Of a DNA stretch of 64,000 nucleotides, positions 30,845 through 37,918 are shown in pieces (position 1 is the stretch's first letter; each line of letters begins with the position of its first letter). Below the pieces are notes generated by a model. The model had not been told where the DNA came from. It made no database searches and saw nothing but the letters and a program-made list of their open reading frames with translations. The stretch covers positions 434,001 to 498,000 of the forward strand of contig NZ_LN850107.1 of the NCBI RefSeq assembly GCF_900070365.1, in the 5' to 3' direction. The stretch comes from Alloactinosynnema sp. L-07 (GTDB lineage Bacteria; Actinomycetota; Actinomycetes; Mycobacteriales; Pseudonocardiaceae). The translations under genes were made by a program, and so were the position numbers.

Positions 30845-32059
30845 GTGGATCACTACCTGATCGAGGCCGTCGAGAAAGCGTTGGGCTGGAACGGATCTCA
30901 GATGTTAGGGCAACGGTTCGCCAAGGGGACCATGGAGGATGCCGCACTCTGCACTCGGCTTCTCACGCCGACTCGATTGCTCGATGCGATCATGCGCCGC
31001 TCGCTGACTTCGCCCCAATTGCGCTGCTTCCAAGGCGGTGCGGAGTTGCACCCGGATGCCTACCTGGCCAACGCCGTGACACGGCGTGGCCAGACCACAC
31101 CGATGGCTCGCATGGACAAGCTGGGCGACCTCATCCGATCCGGCTGTACCGTCGTTCTCGACTCGTTCGACACCTTCGACCCGACGATGGAGGTCGCGTG
31201 CCGCGCGTTGCAGTGGTGGTCTCGGGAGCTGGTGCAGGTCAACACATACTTGACCACGAACGAGGCTTCGGGATTCGACCTTCACTGGGATGACCATGAC
31301 GTGCTGATCGTTCAGCTCGGCGGGGAGAAGACCTGGGAAGTCAGGGGTGCGTCCCGCGCAGCGCCCATGTACCGCGACGCTGAACCCAACCGGGTGTCCA
31401 GCGACGAAGTGGTCTGGGCTGGCACCATGCGCGCGGGCGACGTCATGCACATCCCGCGCGGGTATTGGCACCAAGCCACCCGCACTGACTGCGGCGACGG
31501 CTACAGCCTGCACGTCACGTTCGGGTTCGTGAAGCGAACCGGCGTTGACTGGCTGGCCTGGATCGCAGATCGGTCACGTGAGGAAGAAGTCTTCCGCACC
31601 GACCTCAAACGGTGGGCACTTCCTGCCGAGCAGCGGGCACAAGACCTCACGCTCAGCGCGCTCGTGCCCGGCCTGCTGGCGAAGTACCCACCCCTGGAGT
31701 ACCTCACTACCCGAGAACTGGAGCGCCCGGCTCATCGAGCGGTTCGCACGCACGGCACCTTCGGCCCGCCGATGGACATAGTGTGCGTGACCGAGTTTCC
31801 ACCGCACATCAAGTCCAATGACGACACCATCGACGTGCTCGCGGCAGGCAAGGCGATCCGATTCGCCGCTGCCGCCGAACCCGCTGTTCGGCTGTTGCTG
31901 TCGGGCAATCCCGCCAACGTCGCTGCTGTCGCAACCGCGACCAGCATTGATGCACGCGTCATCGCAGAAGCTCTCACCAACGAGGGGCTCTGCGTCGAAC
32001 TGACCGATGAACTCGCCACCGGCTATGTCGGCGTGGTGGGCCAGCGCGCGTCAAACTGA
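30845..32059 (+). CDS. JmjC / Cupin_4-type 2-oxoglutarate oxygenase
   Basis: The protein has 404 residues from GTG 30845, with GGAG 7 nt upstream. The cupin core shows FDLHWDDHDVLIVQLGGEKTWEV and AGDVMHIPRGYWHQA. The Fe(II) facial triad is H147, D149 and H209. This places it near the ribosomal-oxygenase group (RoxA/MINA-like), which hydroxylates Arg or His side chains of proteins. A C-terminal winged-helix-like part (EPAVRLLLSGNPANVAAVATATSIDARVIAEAL in part) also fits that family. Directly after the Gly/Asp-rich peptide, it is the likely modifying enzyme. It ends 9 bp inside the convergent kinase gene. Confidence 0.85.
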   Translation: MDHYLIEAVEKALGWNGSQMLGQRFAKGTMEDAALCTRLLTPTRLLDAIMRRSLTSPQLRCFQGGAELHPDAYLANAVTRRGQTTPMARMDKLGDLIRSGCTVVLDSFDTFDPTMEVACRALQWWSRELVQVNTYLTTNEASGFDLHWDDHDVLIVQLGGEKTWEVRGASRAAPMYRDAEPNRVSSDEVVWAGTMRAGDVMHIPRGYWHQATRTDCGDGYSLHVTFGFVKRTGVDWLAWIADRSREEEVFRTDLKRWALPAEQRAQDLTLSALVPGLLAKYPPLEYLTTRELERPAHRAVRTHGTFGPPMDIVCVTEFPPHIKSNDDTIDVLAAGKAIRFAAAAEPAVRLLLSGNPANVAAVATATSIDARVIAEALTNEGLCVELTDELATGYVGVVGQRASN

Positions 32060-32902
32060 ACGCAGCTCCACCAGCAGCACGTCCGCCGCCGCCTGCGCGG
32101 CCACCGACAGCGGTGTTGACTCCCCGCGCCGGGCGGCGATGCGGACAGCATTTGCACACTGCAATAGCTGAGCGAGCTTTCCCGAGCGTGATGTCATGTC
32201 CGCCGAGAACTCGTGCTGAACACGAGCGGCCAGTTCGGGATCGTGCAACGACGCCTGCCACAGGCACGCCGCGTCGAGTCCACGCGGCCCCGCGCCCCAG
32301 TCTTCCCAGTCGAGAAGGTAGCCGTCGACGGTGAGGTTGCCCCAGTGCACGTCCGTGTGTGCGGTCGCCCACTCGTCCACGGATGTGTCCAGATCGCCGA
32401 ACACCTCGGTTATCCGCTTGGTCAGATGAGCCTGACTCATCCCGACCCGCTCAGTTGAGTGCGATCCAAGCGCGGCGAGCGAGTCCCGAAGTTCCGTCCA
32501 CCATGAGCCCGGCAGCGTGACGGCGGAAGCAGGGGTATCCACGATCGGGGCGTTGACTAGTTCGACCTCGTCCGCGCGCCAGACAACATCGCGCTCGGGG
32601 TCGACCCAAGTTGCCCCTTGGAACCACTCCGGTTTGCGCACGCCGCGGATGGTCGCTGCGGCCTCCAGACCGACCCACACCGCGCTGTTGATCCGCCAAC
32701 GCTGGCGGCGCTCGACCCGCACCCACGTTCCCGCGGCAGTGCGGAAGCCCTCGGTGGCACCGTAGATGCCGAACACGACTGATGATCGTTCAAGCGTGAC
32801 CCCTAGGGTGCGCTCGACCCTGTCGAGGACGTCGTCGTGCGGTTGTTCCCGCACATCGAAGACGGGGTTTGGGACGACGCTGGACGGCTGAGCGACGCTC
32901 AC
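32051..32902 (-). CDS. APH-family (aminoglycoside phosphotransferase-like) kinase
   Basis: The protein has 283 residues from GTG 32902 (GAAGGG 8 nt upstream). The catalytic loop HTDVHWGN (182-189) and metal-binding DWED (198-201) define the APH/choline-kinase fold. The N-terminal lobe (ERSSVVFGIYGATEGFRTAAGTWVRVERR) is short. The substrate is unknown; members phosphorylate antibiotics, sugars or small molecules. It converges with the oxygenase gene, overlapping by 9 bp. It could be self-resistance or tailoring for the cluster, or an independent gene. Confidence 0.8.
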   Translation of the reverse strand: MSVAQPSSVVPNPVFDVREQPHDDVLDRVERTLGVTLERSSVVFGIYGATEGFRTAAGTWVRVERRQRWRINSAVWVGLEAAATIRGVRKPEWFQGATWVDPERDVVWRADEVELVNAPIVDTPASAVTLPGSWWTELRDSLAALGSHSTERVGMSQAHLTKRITEVFGDLDTSVDEWATAHTDVHWGNLTVDGYLLDWEDWGAGPRGLDAACLWQASLHDPELAARVQHEFSADMTSRSGKLAQLLQCANAVRIAARRGESTPLSVAAQAAADVLLVELRSV

Positions 32903-33032
32903 AAGGACGCCCTTCGATTGGACAAGACGGGGGCAGTACATGATGCACCCTCCGTGCTTGCCTTGTCACAGCAGGGGGCGACGACTGCTGGATAGTTACA
33001 CGTAGACTCACGAATGATCTGCGAGGTGATCG

Positions 33033-34055
33033 GTGGCTGCGGCCACCTTGTGTAACGTCGCAGGCTGGGAGCGGCGATGTCTGTCACAGTTGCCGCGTCC
33101 GACTGAGTCAGATGCGGAGTCCGTGACGTTGGACGGGGTGACCTTGCCGCCGGATATTGCAGAGTTGAGTCACAGCTTGTTGGAGTGGTTGTACGACCAC
33201 TATGACGACGGGGCTGATACTCCGGGCGTGGGCGAGTTCTTCGAGAGTCGTGCCGCGGCGAGGGCCGAGCTCGGTTATCTTCTCGTTCAGTATCTTGCGA
33301 GCCGCGACTTGGTGAAAGACTGGTCAACGCTGGGTGGGCCTGATGCCCGCATCACCGCTCGCGGCCTGGATCTTGTCCAACAGATTCGTGCGCAGCGCGC
33401 GGGCGATCCAGGTGAGCGAACACGTGCGTTGCGACGCATAATGCTTCGCTGGCTGGACGATCACGAGCGGAGAGCCGAGACGGTCACGAACTGGGACGAC
33501 TTCCTTGTCAGTCCGTCGGCCCGCCACAACGGCGTGACCTTCGGGCTCATCGACGTTGCTCGTGAGGCGGATTACCTCGTTCGGGTCGGTCTAATAAGTG
33601 GTGGCTCTCACCAGTCCGGGCCTGGAATGTTGCGGCCAAGGCTCACACATAATGGTCGAGACTGTGTAACGGATTTTGGGGGAGCTGTGGCTGAGTATCT
33701 GCGAGCAGTAAATGCTGGCGGCACGGTAAATGTGGCAGTGAATGGCGACCGTCCTCAGGTTGCTGTCGGTCAGAACATTGCGCAGAATCGGAATGATTCC
33801 GTCGTGATGCCGCAGTATGAGCCACTCGCAAATGCGCTCCGCGAGATCCTCGGCAAGGTTTCAGGCTGGGAGCTCGATGATGACGACAAGAGCGACGTCA
33901 AAGCTATCGCTGGCGAGTTGCTCGACGAGGTAGCGCGCGACGAGCCTGACGAGGGGGCAATCCGACGTAACGTCCGGGCCATCGGACGAATCCTGAACAG
34001 CATCGCCATGAACCCTGACGTGCAAACCGCGCTTGCGGGCCTCGTTGTCGCCTAG
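33033..34055 (+). CDS. Unknown two-module protein, winged-helix-like, possible defence gene
   Basis: The protein has 340 residues from GTG 33033 (GAGGTG upstream); a GTG near 33123 (VTLDGVTLPPD) is an alternative. Two helical modules (about 40-110 and 125-205) each look like winged helices (ARAELGYLLVQYLASRDLVKDW; HNGVTFGLIDVAREADYLVRVGLIS). Then comes a Val/Asn-rich linker (GGTVNVAVNGDRPQVAVGQNIAQNRND) and a helical C-terminus (DDDDKSDVKAIAGELLDEVARDEPDEGAIRRNVRAIGRILNS in part). The linker plus C-terminal helix resembles ends of several actinobacterial defence-like proteins. No catalytic motif. TAGACT (33003-33008) is a possible -10. Confidence 0.6.
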   Translation: MAAATLCNVAGWERRCLSQLPRPTESDAESVTLDGVTLPPDIAELSHSLLEWLYDHYDDGADTPGVGEFFESRAAARAELGYLLVQYLASRDLVKDWSTLGGPDARITARGLDLVQQIRAQRAGDPGERTRALRRIMLRWLDDHERRAETVTNWDDFLVSPSARHNGVTFGLIDVAREADYLVRVGLISGGSHQSGPGMLRPRLTHNGRDCVTDFGGAVAEYLRAVNAGGTVNVAVNGDRPQVAVGQNIAQNRNDSVVMPQYEPLANALREILGKVSGWELDDDDKSDVKAIAGELLDEVARDEPDEGAIRRNVRAIGRILNSIAMNPDVQTALAGLVVA

Positions 34056-34269
34056 GTGACTGTCGGTTGTTGCGATGTTGATCCACTTTGCTGTCGTTCG
34101 ACACCTGGGTCCTTCGACTGCACTCTGTGCGGGAGCCTGCTGTCGCCCGCAGGTGCCCAATGCCATCCCACGCTCCCGTGTGAGTTCGGGGCGAGGCCGG
34201 TAGCTACGCTGACCGCGTCCTCGTCGATCCCGAGGCAACAACCAATTCTGATCTGTATGAGGAGCTAGC

Positions 34270-34680
34270 GTGAGCGAGCGCAGCCTGGTCCTGGTTAAGC
34301 CGGACGGTGTGAGCCGTGGTCTCGTCGGCGAGGTCATCTCGCGTATCGAGCGGAAGGGGCTGACGATCGTCGCGCTTGAGTTGCGCAACGTCGACCGCTC
34401 GCTGGCCGAGCAGCATTACGCGGAGCACGCTGAGCGCCCGTTCTTCGGTGACCTCCTGGAGTTCATCACCTCTGGTCCGGTCGTGGCGCTCGTGGTCGAA
34501 GGCCCGCGTGCGGCGGCGGCGTTCCGCCAGCTCGCGGGCGGTACCGACCCGGTCGAGAAGGCAGCTCCCGGAAGCATCCGCGCAGACTTCGGCCTAGAGG
34601 TCCAGTACAACCTCGTGCACGGCTCCGACTCGCCCGAGTCCGCCGAGCGTGAGGTCAAGCTCTGGTTCCCTGACCTCTGA
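34270..34680 (+). CDS. ndk: Nucleoside diphosphate kinase
   Basis: The protein has 136 residues from GTG 34270 (GAGGAG 6 nt upstream). It transfers the gamma-phosphate from ATP to NDPs through a phosphohistidine. The sequence opens [20 protein letters not shown], has [26 protein letters not shown], and NLVHGSDS with the catalytic His117; it ends KLWFPDL. It is complete and of normal length. Its third-position GC is lower than in downstream core genes and more like the accessory cluster. Next to it lies a truncated second ndk, suggesting this copy arrived with the mobile DNA. Confidence 0.96.
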   Translation: MSERSLVLVKPDGVSRGLVGEVISRIERKGLTIVALELRNVDRSLAEQHYAEHAERPFFGDLLEFITSGPVVALVVEGPRAAAAFRQLAGGTDPVEKAAPGSIRADFGLEVQYNLVHGSDSPESAEREVKLWFPDL

Positions 34681-34714
34681 TCGGACGTTGGCGGGCCTCT
34701 GAACTGCGGATATG

Positions 34715-34753
34715 TAGTCAAGTGCCCACTAGTCCCTAGTGGGCACTTGACTA
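34715..34753. repeat. Perfect 18-bp inverted repeat at accessory/core junction
   Basis: The left arm at 34715-34732 (TAGTCAAGTGCCCACTAG) and the right arm at 34736-34753 are exact complements, separated by TCC. It lies between the complete ndk and the truncated ndk. It may be a terminator of the first copy or the remains of an attachment or recombination site. There is no U-tract. Confidence 0.8.
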
Positions 34754-34998
34754 AGCCGTTCTTCGAGTCCCTGCTCGAATTCATCACCTCCGGTCCGGTC
34801 GTGGCGCTCGTCGTCGAGGGCCCCCGCGCCGTCTCGGCGTTCCGCCAGCTCGCGGGCGGCACCGACCCGGTCGACAAGGCCACCCCGGGCACCATCCGCG
34901 GCGACTTCGGCCTCGAGGTGCAGTACAACCTGGTGCACGGCTCCGACTCGGCCGAGTCCGCCGAGCGCGAGATCAAGCTCTGGTTCCCGAACCTCTGA
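34753..34998 (+). pseudogene. ndk: 5'-truncated second copy of ndk
   Basis: The reading frame [27 protein letters not shown] through [23 protein letters not shown] aligns with residues about 57-136 of the complete copy, with roughly 85% nucleotide identity by eye. The first about 56 codons, including the nucleotide-binding KPDGV loop, are missing. The catalytic His is present, but without the N-terminus the protein would not fold. Third positions are almost all G/C, as in core genes, and a strong terminator follows. I infer this is the remnant of the native gene. Confidence 0.88.
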
Positions 34999-35013
34999 GC
35001 TCTGCCCCGACCG

Positions 35014-35046
35014 CGCCGCCGCTCCGAGAACCTCGGGGCGGCGGCG
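35014..35046 (+). terminator. Terminator hairpin after the ndk remnant
   Basis: CGCCGCCGCTCCGAG (35014-35028) pairs with CTCGGGGCGGCGGCG (35032-35046), 15 bp with one wobble and a 3-nt loop. It is probably the original ndk terminator. Confidence 0.75.
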
Positions 35047-35103
35047 TCGCGTTCAGGCCGAAATCCACTCGGAACTGTCGGTGCCCTTGTCTAGGGTGGC
35101 CGA

Positions 35104-36030
35104 GTGGGTGGCAACGGCGCGCTGGTGCGCGCGGAGGGGCTGACGAAGCGCTTCGGCGACTTCACCGCGGTCGACGGCATCGATCTTGAGGTGCGGCCGG
35201 GGGAGGCGTTCGGGTTCCTCGGGCCCAACGGCGCGGGCAAGTCCTCGACGATGCGCATGATCGCCTGCGTGTCGCCGCGCACCGGCGGCGAGTTGAGTGT
35301 GCTCGGGATGGATCCGCTCCGGCAGGGGCCCAGCATCCGGGCCCGGCTCGGGGTGGTGCCGCAGGCGGACAACCTCGACACCGAACTCTCGGTTCGGCAG
35401 AACCTGCACATCTACGGCCGCTTCTTCGGCATGCCCAAGGCGCAGGTTCGCGCGAAGGCGGTCGAGTTGCTCGACTTCGCCCAGCTCACAGAGCGTGCCG
35501 ACGACCCGGTCGAGCCCCTCTCCGGCGGCATGAAGCGGCGGCTGACCATCGCGCGCTCGCTGATCAACGACCCTGAGCTGCTGCTGCTCGACGAGCCGAC
35601 CACGGGCCTGGACCCGCAGGCCCGTCACCTGCTGTGGGACCGGCTGTTCCGGCTCAAGCAGCAGGGCGTCACGCTGATCATCACCACGCACTACATGGAT
35701 GAGGCCGAGCAGCTCTGCGATCGTCTCGTCGTCATGGACGGCGGCCGGATCGCCGCCGAAGGCAGTCCCACCGAGCTGATCGCCCGCTACTCCACCCGCG
35801 AGGTGCTCGAACTGCGGTTCCCGCCGGGCGAGCAGAAGGCCGACGGCGTGGCCGACCTCGCCGACCGCGTCGAGGTGCTGCCCGACCGGCTCCTGCTCTA
35901 CACCGCCGACGGCGAGGCCGCGCTGGCCGCCGCGCACGAGCGCGGGATCCGGCCGGTGTCGAGCCTGGTGCGCCGCAGTTCGCTGGAGGACGTCTTCCTC
36001 CGGCTCACCGGCCGAACACTGGTCGACTGA
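35104..36030 (+). CDS. ABC transporter ATP-binding protein (DrrA/NodI-type)
   Basis: The protein has 308 residues from GTG 35104. Walker A GPNGAGKS (40-47), signature LSGGM (138-142), Walker B LLLLDEP (158-164) and an H-loop in TTHYMDEAEQ. The C-terminal about 80 residues match the DrrA-type regulatory tail. It powers export by the two ABC-2 membrane proteins encoded next (TGATG overlap with the first). No Shine-Dalgarno precedes the start; TAGGGT at 35092-35097 suggests a leaderless message. The substrate is unknown: drug, lipid or polysaccharide. Confidence 0.93.
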   Translation: MGGNGALVRAEGLTKRFGDFTAVDGIDLEVRPGEAFGFLGPNGAGKSSTMRMIACVSPRTGGELSVLGMDPLRQGPSIRARLGVVPQADNLDTELSVRQNLHIYGRFFGMPKAQVRAKAVELLDFAQLTERADDPVEPLSGGMKRRLTIARSLINDPELLLLDEPTTGLDPQARHLLWDRLFRLKQQGVTLIITTHYMDEAEQLCDRLVVMDGGRIAAEGSPTELIARYSTREVLELRFPPGEQKADGVADLADRVEVLPDRLLLYTADGEAALAAAHERGIRPVSSLVRRSSLEDVFLRLTGRTLVD

Positions 36031-36836
36031 TGACGACCGTCCAGCCGACCGGCCGCGTGCTGTCCCCGGTGCGCGCCTCGTTCCTCGTGTTCGACAGCCT
36101 CTGGATCTGGTACCGCAAGAACTGGCGCGCGTCGGTCACGTCGGGCTTCCTGCAGCCCGTGCTGTACCTGGTCGCGCTCGGGTTCGGGTTCGGCTCGCAG
36201 GTGCGGCCCGGCGAGGTCACCCTCGGTCTGCCGTACGTGCAGTACCTGGCGCCCGCGCTGCTCGTGGCGTCGATGATGCAGATCGCGGCGTTCGAGTCGA
36301 CCTACCCGGTGCTGTCGGCTTTCCGCTGGCAGCAGACCTACCTGGCGATCACCGCCACCCCGATCACGCCAGCCCAGGTCCTCGGCGGCCAACTCGCCTG
36401 GATCGCCGCCCGCCTGGGCTTCTCCGCCGTCGCGTTCGCCCTGATCGCGGCAGTCCTGGGGGCGGTGACGAGCCCCGCGATCGTGCTCGCGGTCGTCGTC
36501 GCGGTGCTGACCGGCACCGCCGTCGCCGCGCCGATCGTGGCCTACTCGGCGACGCTGGAGTCCGAGGGGCAGGGCTTCAACGTGCTGTTCCGGTTCATCA
36601 TCATCCCGATGACGCTGTTCGCGGGCACGTTCTTCCCGGTCGACCAACTGCCCGGCTGGGTCCGCCCGCTGGTGTGGATCACCCCACTGTGGCACGGCAC
36701 GGAACTGTCGCGCGACCTGACTTTCGGCACCGTCGAGCTGTGGTCGGCACTGGGTCACACGGCTTATCTGGTGGCCCTGCTCGCCCTCGGCGCCTACCTG
36801 GGGAAACGCGTCTTCGAGCGAAAGCTGGCGGTCTAG
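36030..36836 (+). CDS. ABC-2 type permease
   Basis: The protein has 268 residues from ATG 36030, overlapping the ATPase stop. About six hydrophobic segments; the N-terminal part has FLVFDSLWIWYRKNWRASVTSGFLQPVLYLVALGFGFG, typical of NodJ/DrrB permeases. A conserved-looking loop FAGTFFPVDQLPGWVRPLVWITPLWH precedes the last helices. It forms a heteromeric channel with the second permease. The next gene follows immediately after the TAG. Confidence 0.92.
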   Translation: MTTVQPTGRVLSPVRASFLVFDSLWIWYRKNWRASVTSGFLQPVLYLVALGFGFGSQVRPGEVTLGLPYVQYLAPALLVASMMQIAAFESTYPVLSAFRWQQTYLAITATPITPAQVLGGQLAWIAARLGFSAVAFALIAAVLGAVTSPAIVLAVVVAVLTGTAVAAPIVAYSATLESEGQGFNVLFRFIIIPMTLFAGTFFPVDQLPGWVRPLVWITPLWHGTELSRDLTFGTVELWSALGHTAYLVALLALGAYLGKRVFERKLAV

Positions 36837-37676
36837 ATGACAGTCCTGGACCGGCCACCCGCCCCGCCCGAACCGGTGGGCCTGCTCCTGCGCGTGCTGC
36901 CCACCGGCATGTACGCGGGCCGCGCGAGCGTCCTGATCGAACGCGCCGCCATCGTCAACCGCCGCACGTGGCTACTGATATTCACGGGGTTCTTCGAGCC
37001 GCTGTTCTTCCTGTTCGGCCTGGGCTTCGGCTTCGGCAAACTCGTTGGCGACGTCGTCGGCCCGACCGGCCAACCGATGACCTACGTCGCGTTCGTCGCC
37101 CCAGCTTTGTTGGCCGCCTCCGCGATGAACGGCTCGGTTTACGACGCGACTTTCAATTTCTTCTTCAAGTTCAAATACCGAAAGCTCTACGACGCGGTTC
37201 TCGCCACCCCACTGGGACCCCTCGACATCGCCATCGGCGAAATCACCTGGGCCCTGATCCGCGGTGCCCTGTATGCCGGGGGATTCCTCGCGGTGATGCT
37301 CGGAATGGGCCTGCTGACGTCGTGGTGGGCCTTGCTGGCACTGCCCGCCGCGATCCTGATCTCGTTCGGTTTCGCCGCGGTGGCGATGGCGTGCACGACG
37401 TACATGCGGTCGTGGCAGGACTTCGACTACGTGCAGCTCGCGCTGTTGCCGATGTTCCTGTTCTCGACCACGTTCTTCCCGATCACGGTCTACCCGGAGG
37501 CGATCGCCTTCGCCGTGAAATGCTTCCCCCTCTACCACGCCATAGAACTCATGCGCGGCCTCTGCACGGGTTTCGTGGACGCTTCGATGCTCGGCCACCT
37601 CGCGTACTTCGCGGTCATGGTGGCGGTGGGAGTTGTCGTCTCGGCCCGAAGACTGGGCAAACTCCTGCTTTCCTAG
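36837..37676 (+). CDS. ABC-2 type permease, second subunit
   Basis: The protein has 279 residues from ATG 36837, directly after the preceding stop. Same fold as its neighbour: WLLIFTGFFEPLFFLFGLGFGFGKLVG, then LLAASAMNGSVYDATFNFFFKFKYRKLYDAVLATPLGPLDI, and SFGFAAVAMACTTYMRSW. About six helices. The STTFFPITVYPEAIAFAVKCFPLYHAIELMRG loop matches the permease family. It completes a three-gene exporter operon. Confidence 0.92.
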   Translation: MTVLDRPPAPPEPVGLLLRVLPTGMYAGRASVLIERAAIVNRRTWLLIFTGFFEPLFFLFGLGFGFGKLVGDVVGPTGQPMTYVAFVAPALLAASAMNGSVYDATFNFFFKFKYRKLYDAVLATPLGPLDIAIGEITWALIRGALYAGGFLAVMLGMGLLTSWWALLALPAAILISFGFAAVAMACTTYMRSWQDFDYVQLALLPMFLFSTTFFPITVYPEAIAFAVKCFPLYHAIELMRGLCTGFVDASMLGHLAYFAVMVAVGVVVSARRLGKLLLS

Positions 37677-37685
37677 ACATCGCTC

Positions 37686-37859
37686 TTAATCCAGTGAATC
37701 TGGATCCTGACGGCGAATGGGAACCACCTCGGCGATCGGGACTCCATCGCGCGTGATGACAAGGTGCTCGCCCTGCTCGATCGCGCTGAAGATGGCCTCG
37801 CTGTTGGTTACGAATTCTCGCATCGTCACGTGTCTGGGCACACGTTCCACGTTATCCAC
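37686..37859 (-). CDS. Orphan Phd/YefM-family antitoxin
   Basis: TAA is at 37686-37688. GTG codons at 37859, 37850, 37841 and 37829 and ATG 37823 are possible starts; the longest form has 57 residues. VPRHVTMREFVTNSEAIFSAIEQGEHLVITRDGVPIAEVVPI is a textbook Phd/YefM DNA-binding domain (first strand, two helices, then LVITRDGVPIAEVVP). Only the DNA-binding part plus a short tail is present. No toxin gene follows on this strand, since the plus-strand permease occupies that place. Probably a remnant or a stand-alone regulator. Confidence 0.78.
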   Translation of the reverse strand: MDNVERVPRHVTMREFVTNSEAIFSAIEQGEHLVITRDGVPIAEVVPIRRQDPDSLD

Positions 37860-37918
37860 GGGCGTGACCGCCCGCTCCGCTCAATCGGGCGAACTCGGAC
37901 GGGCTACTCTGGTTCGCT

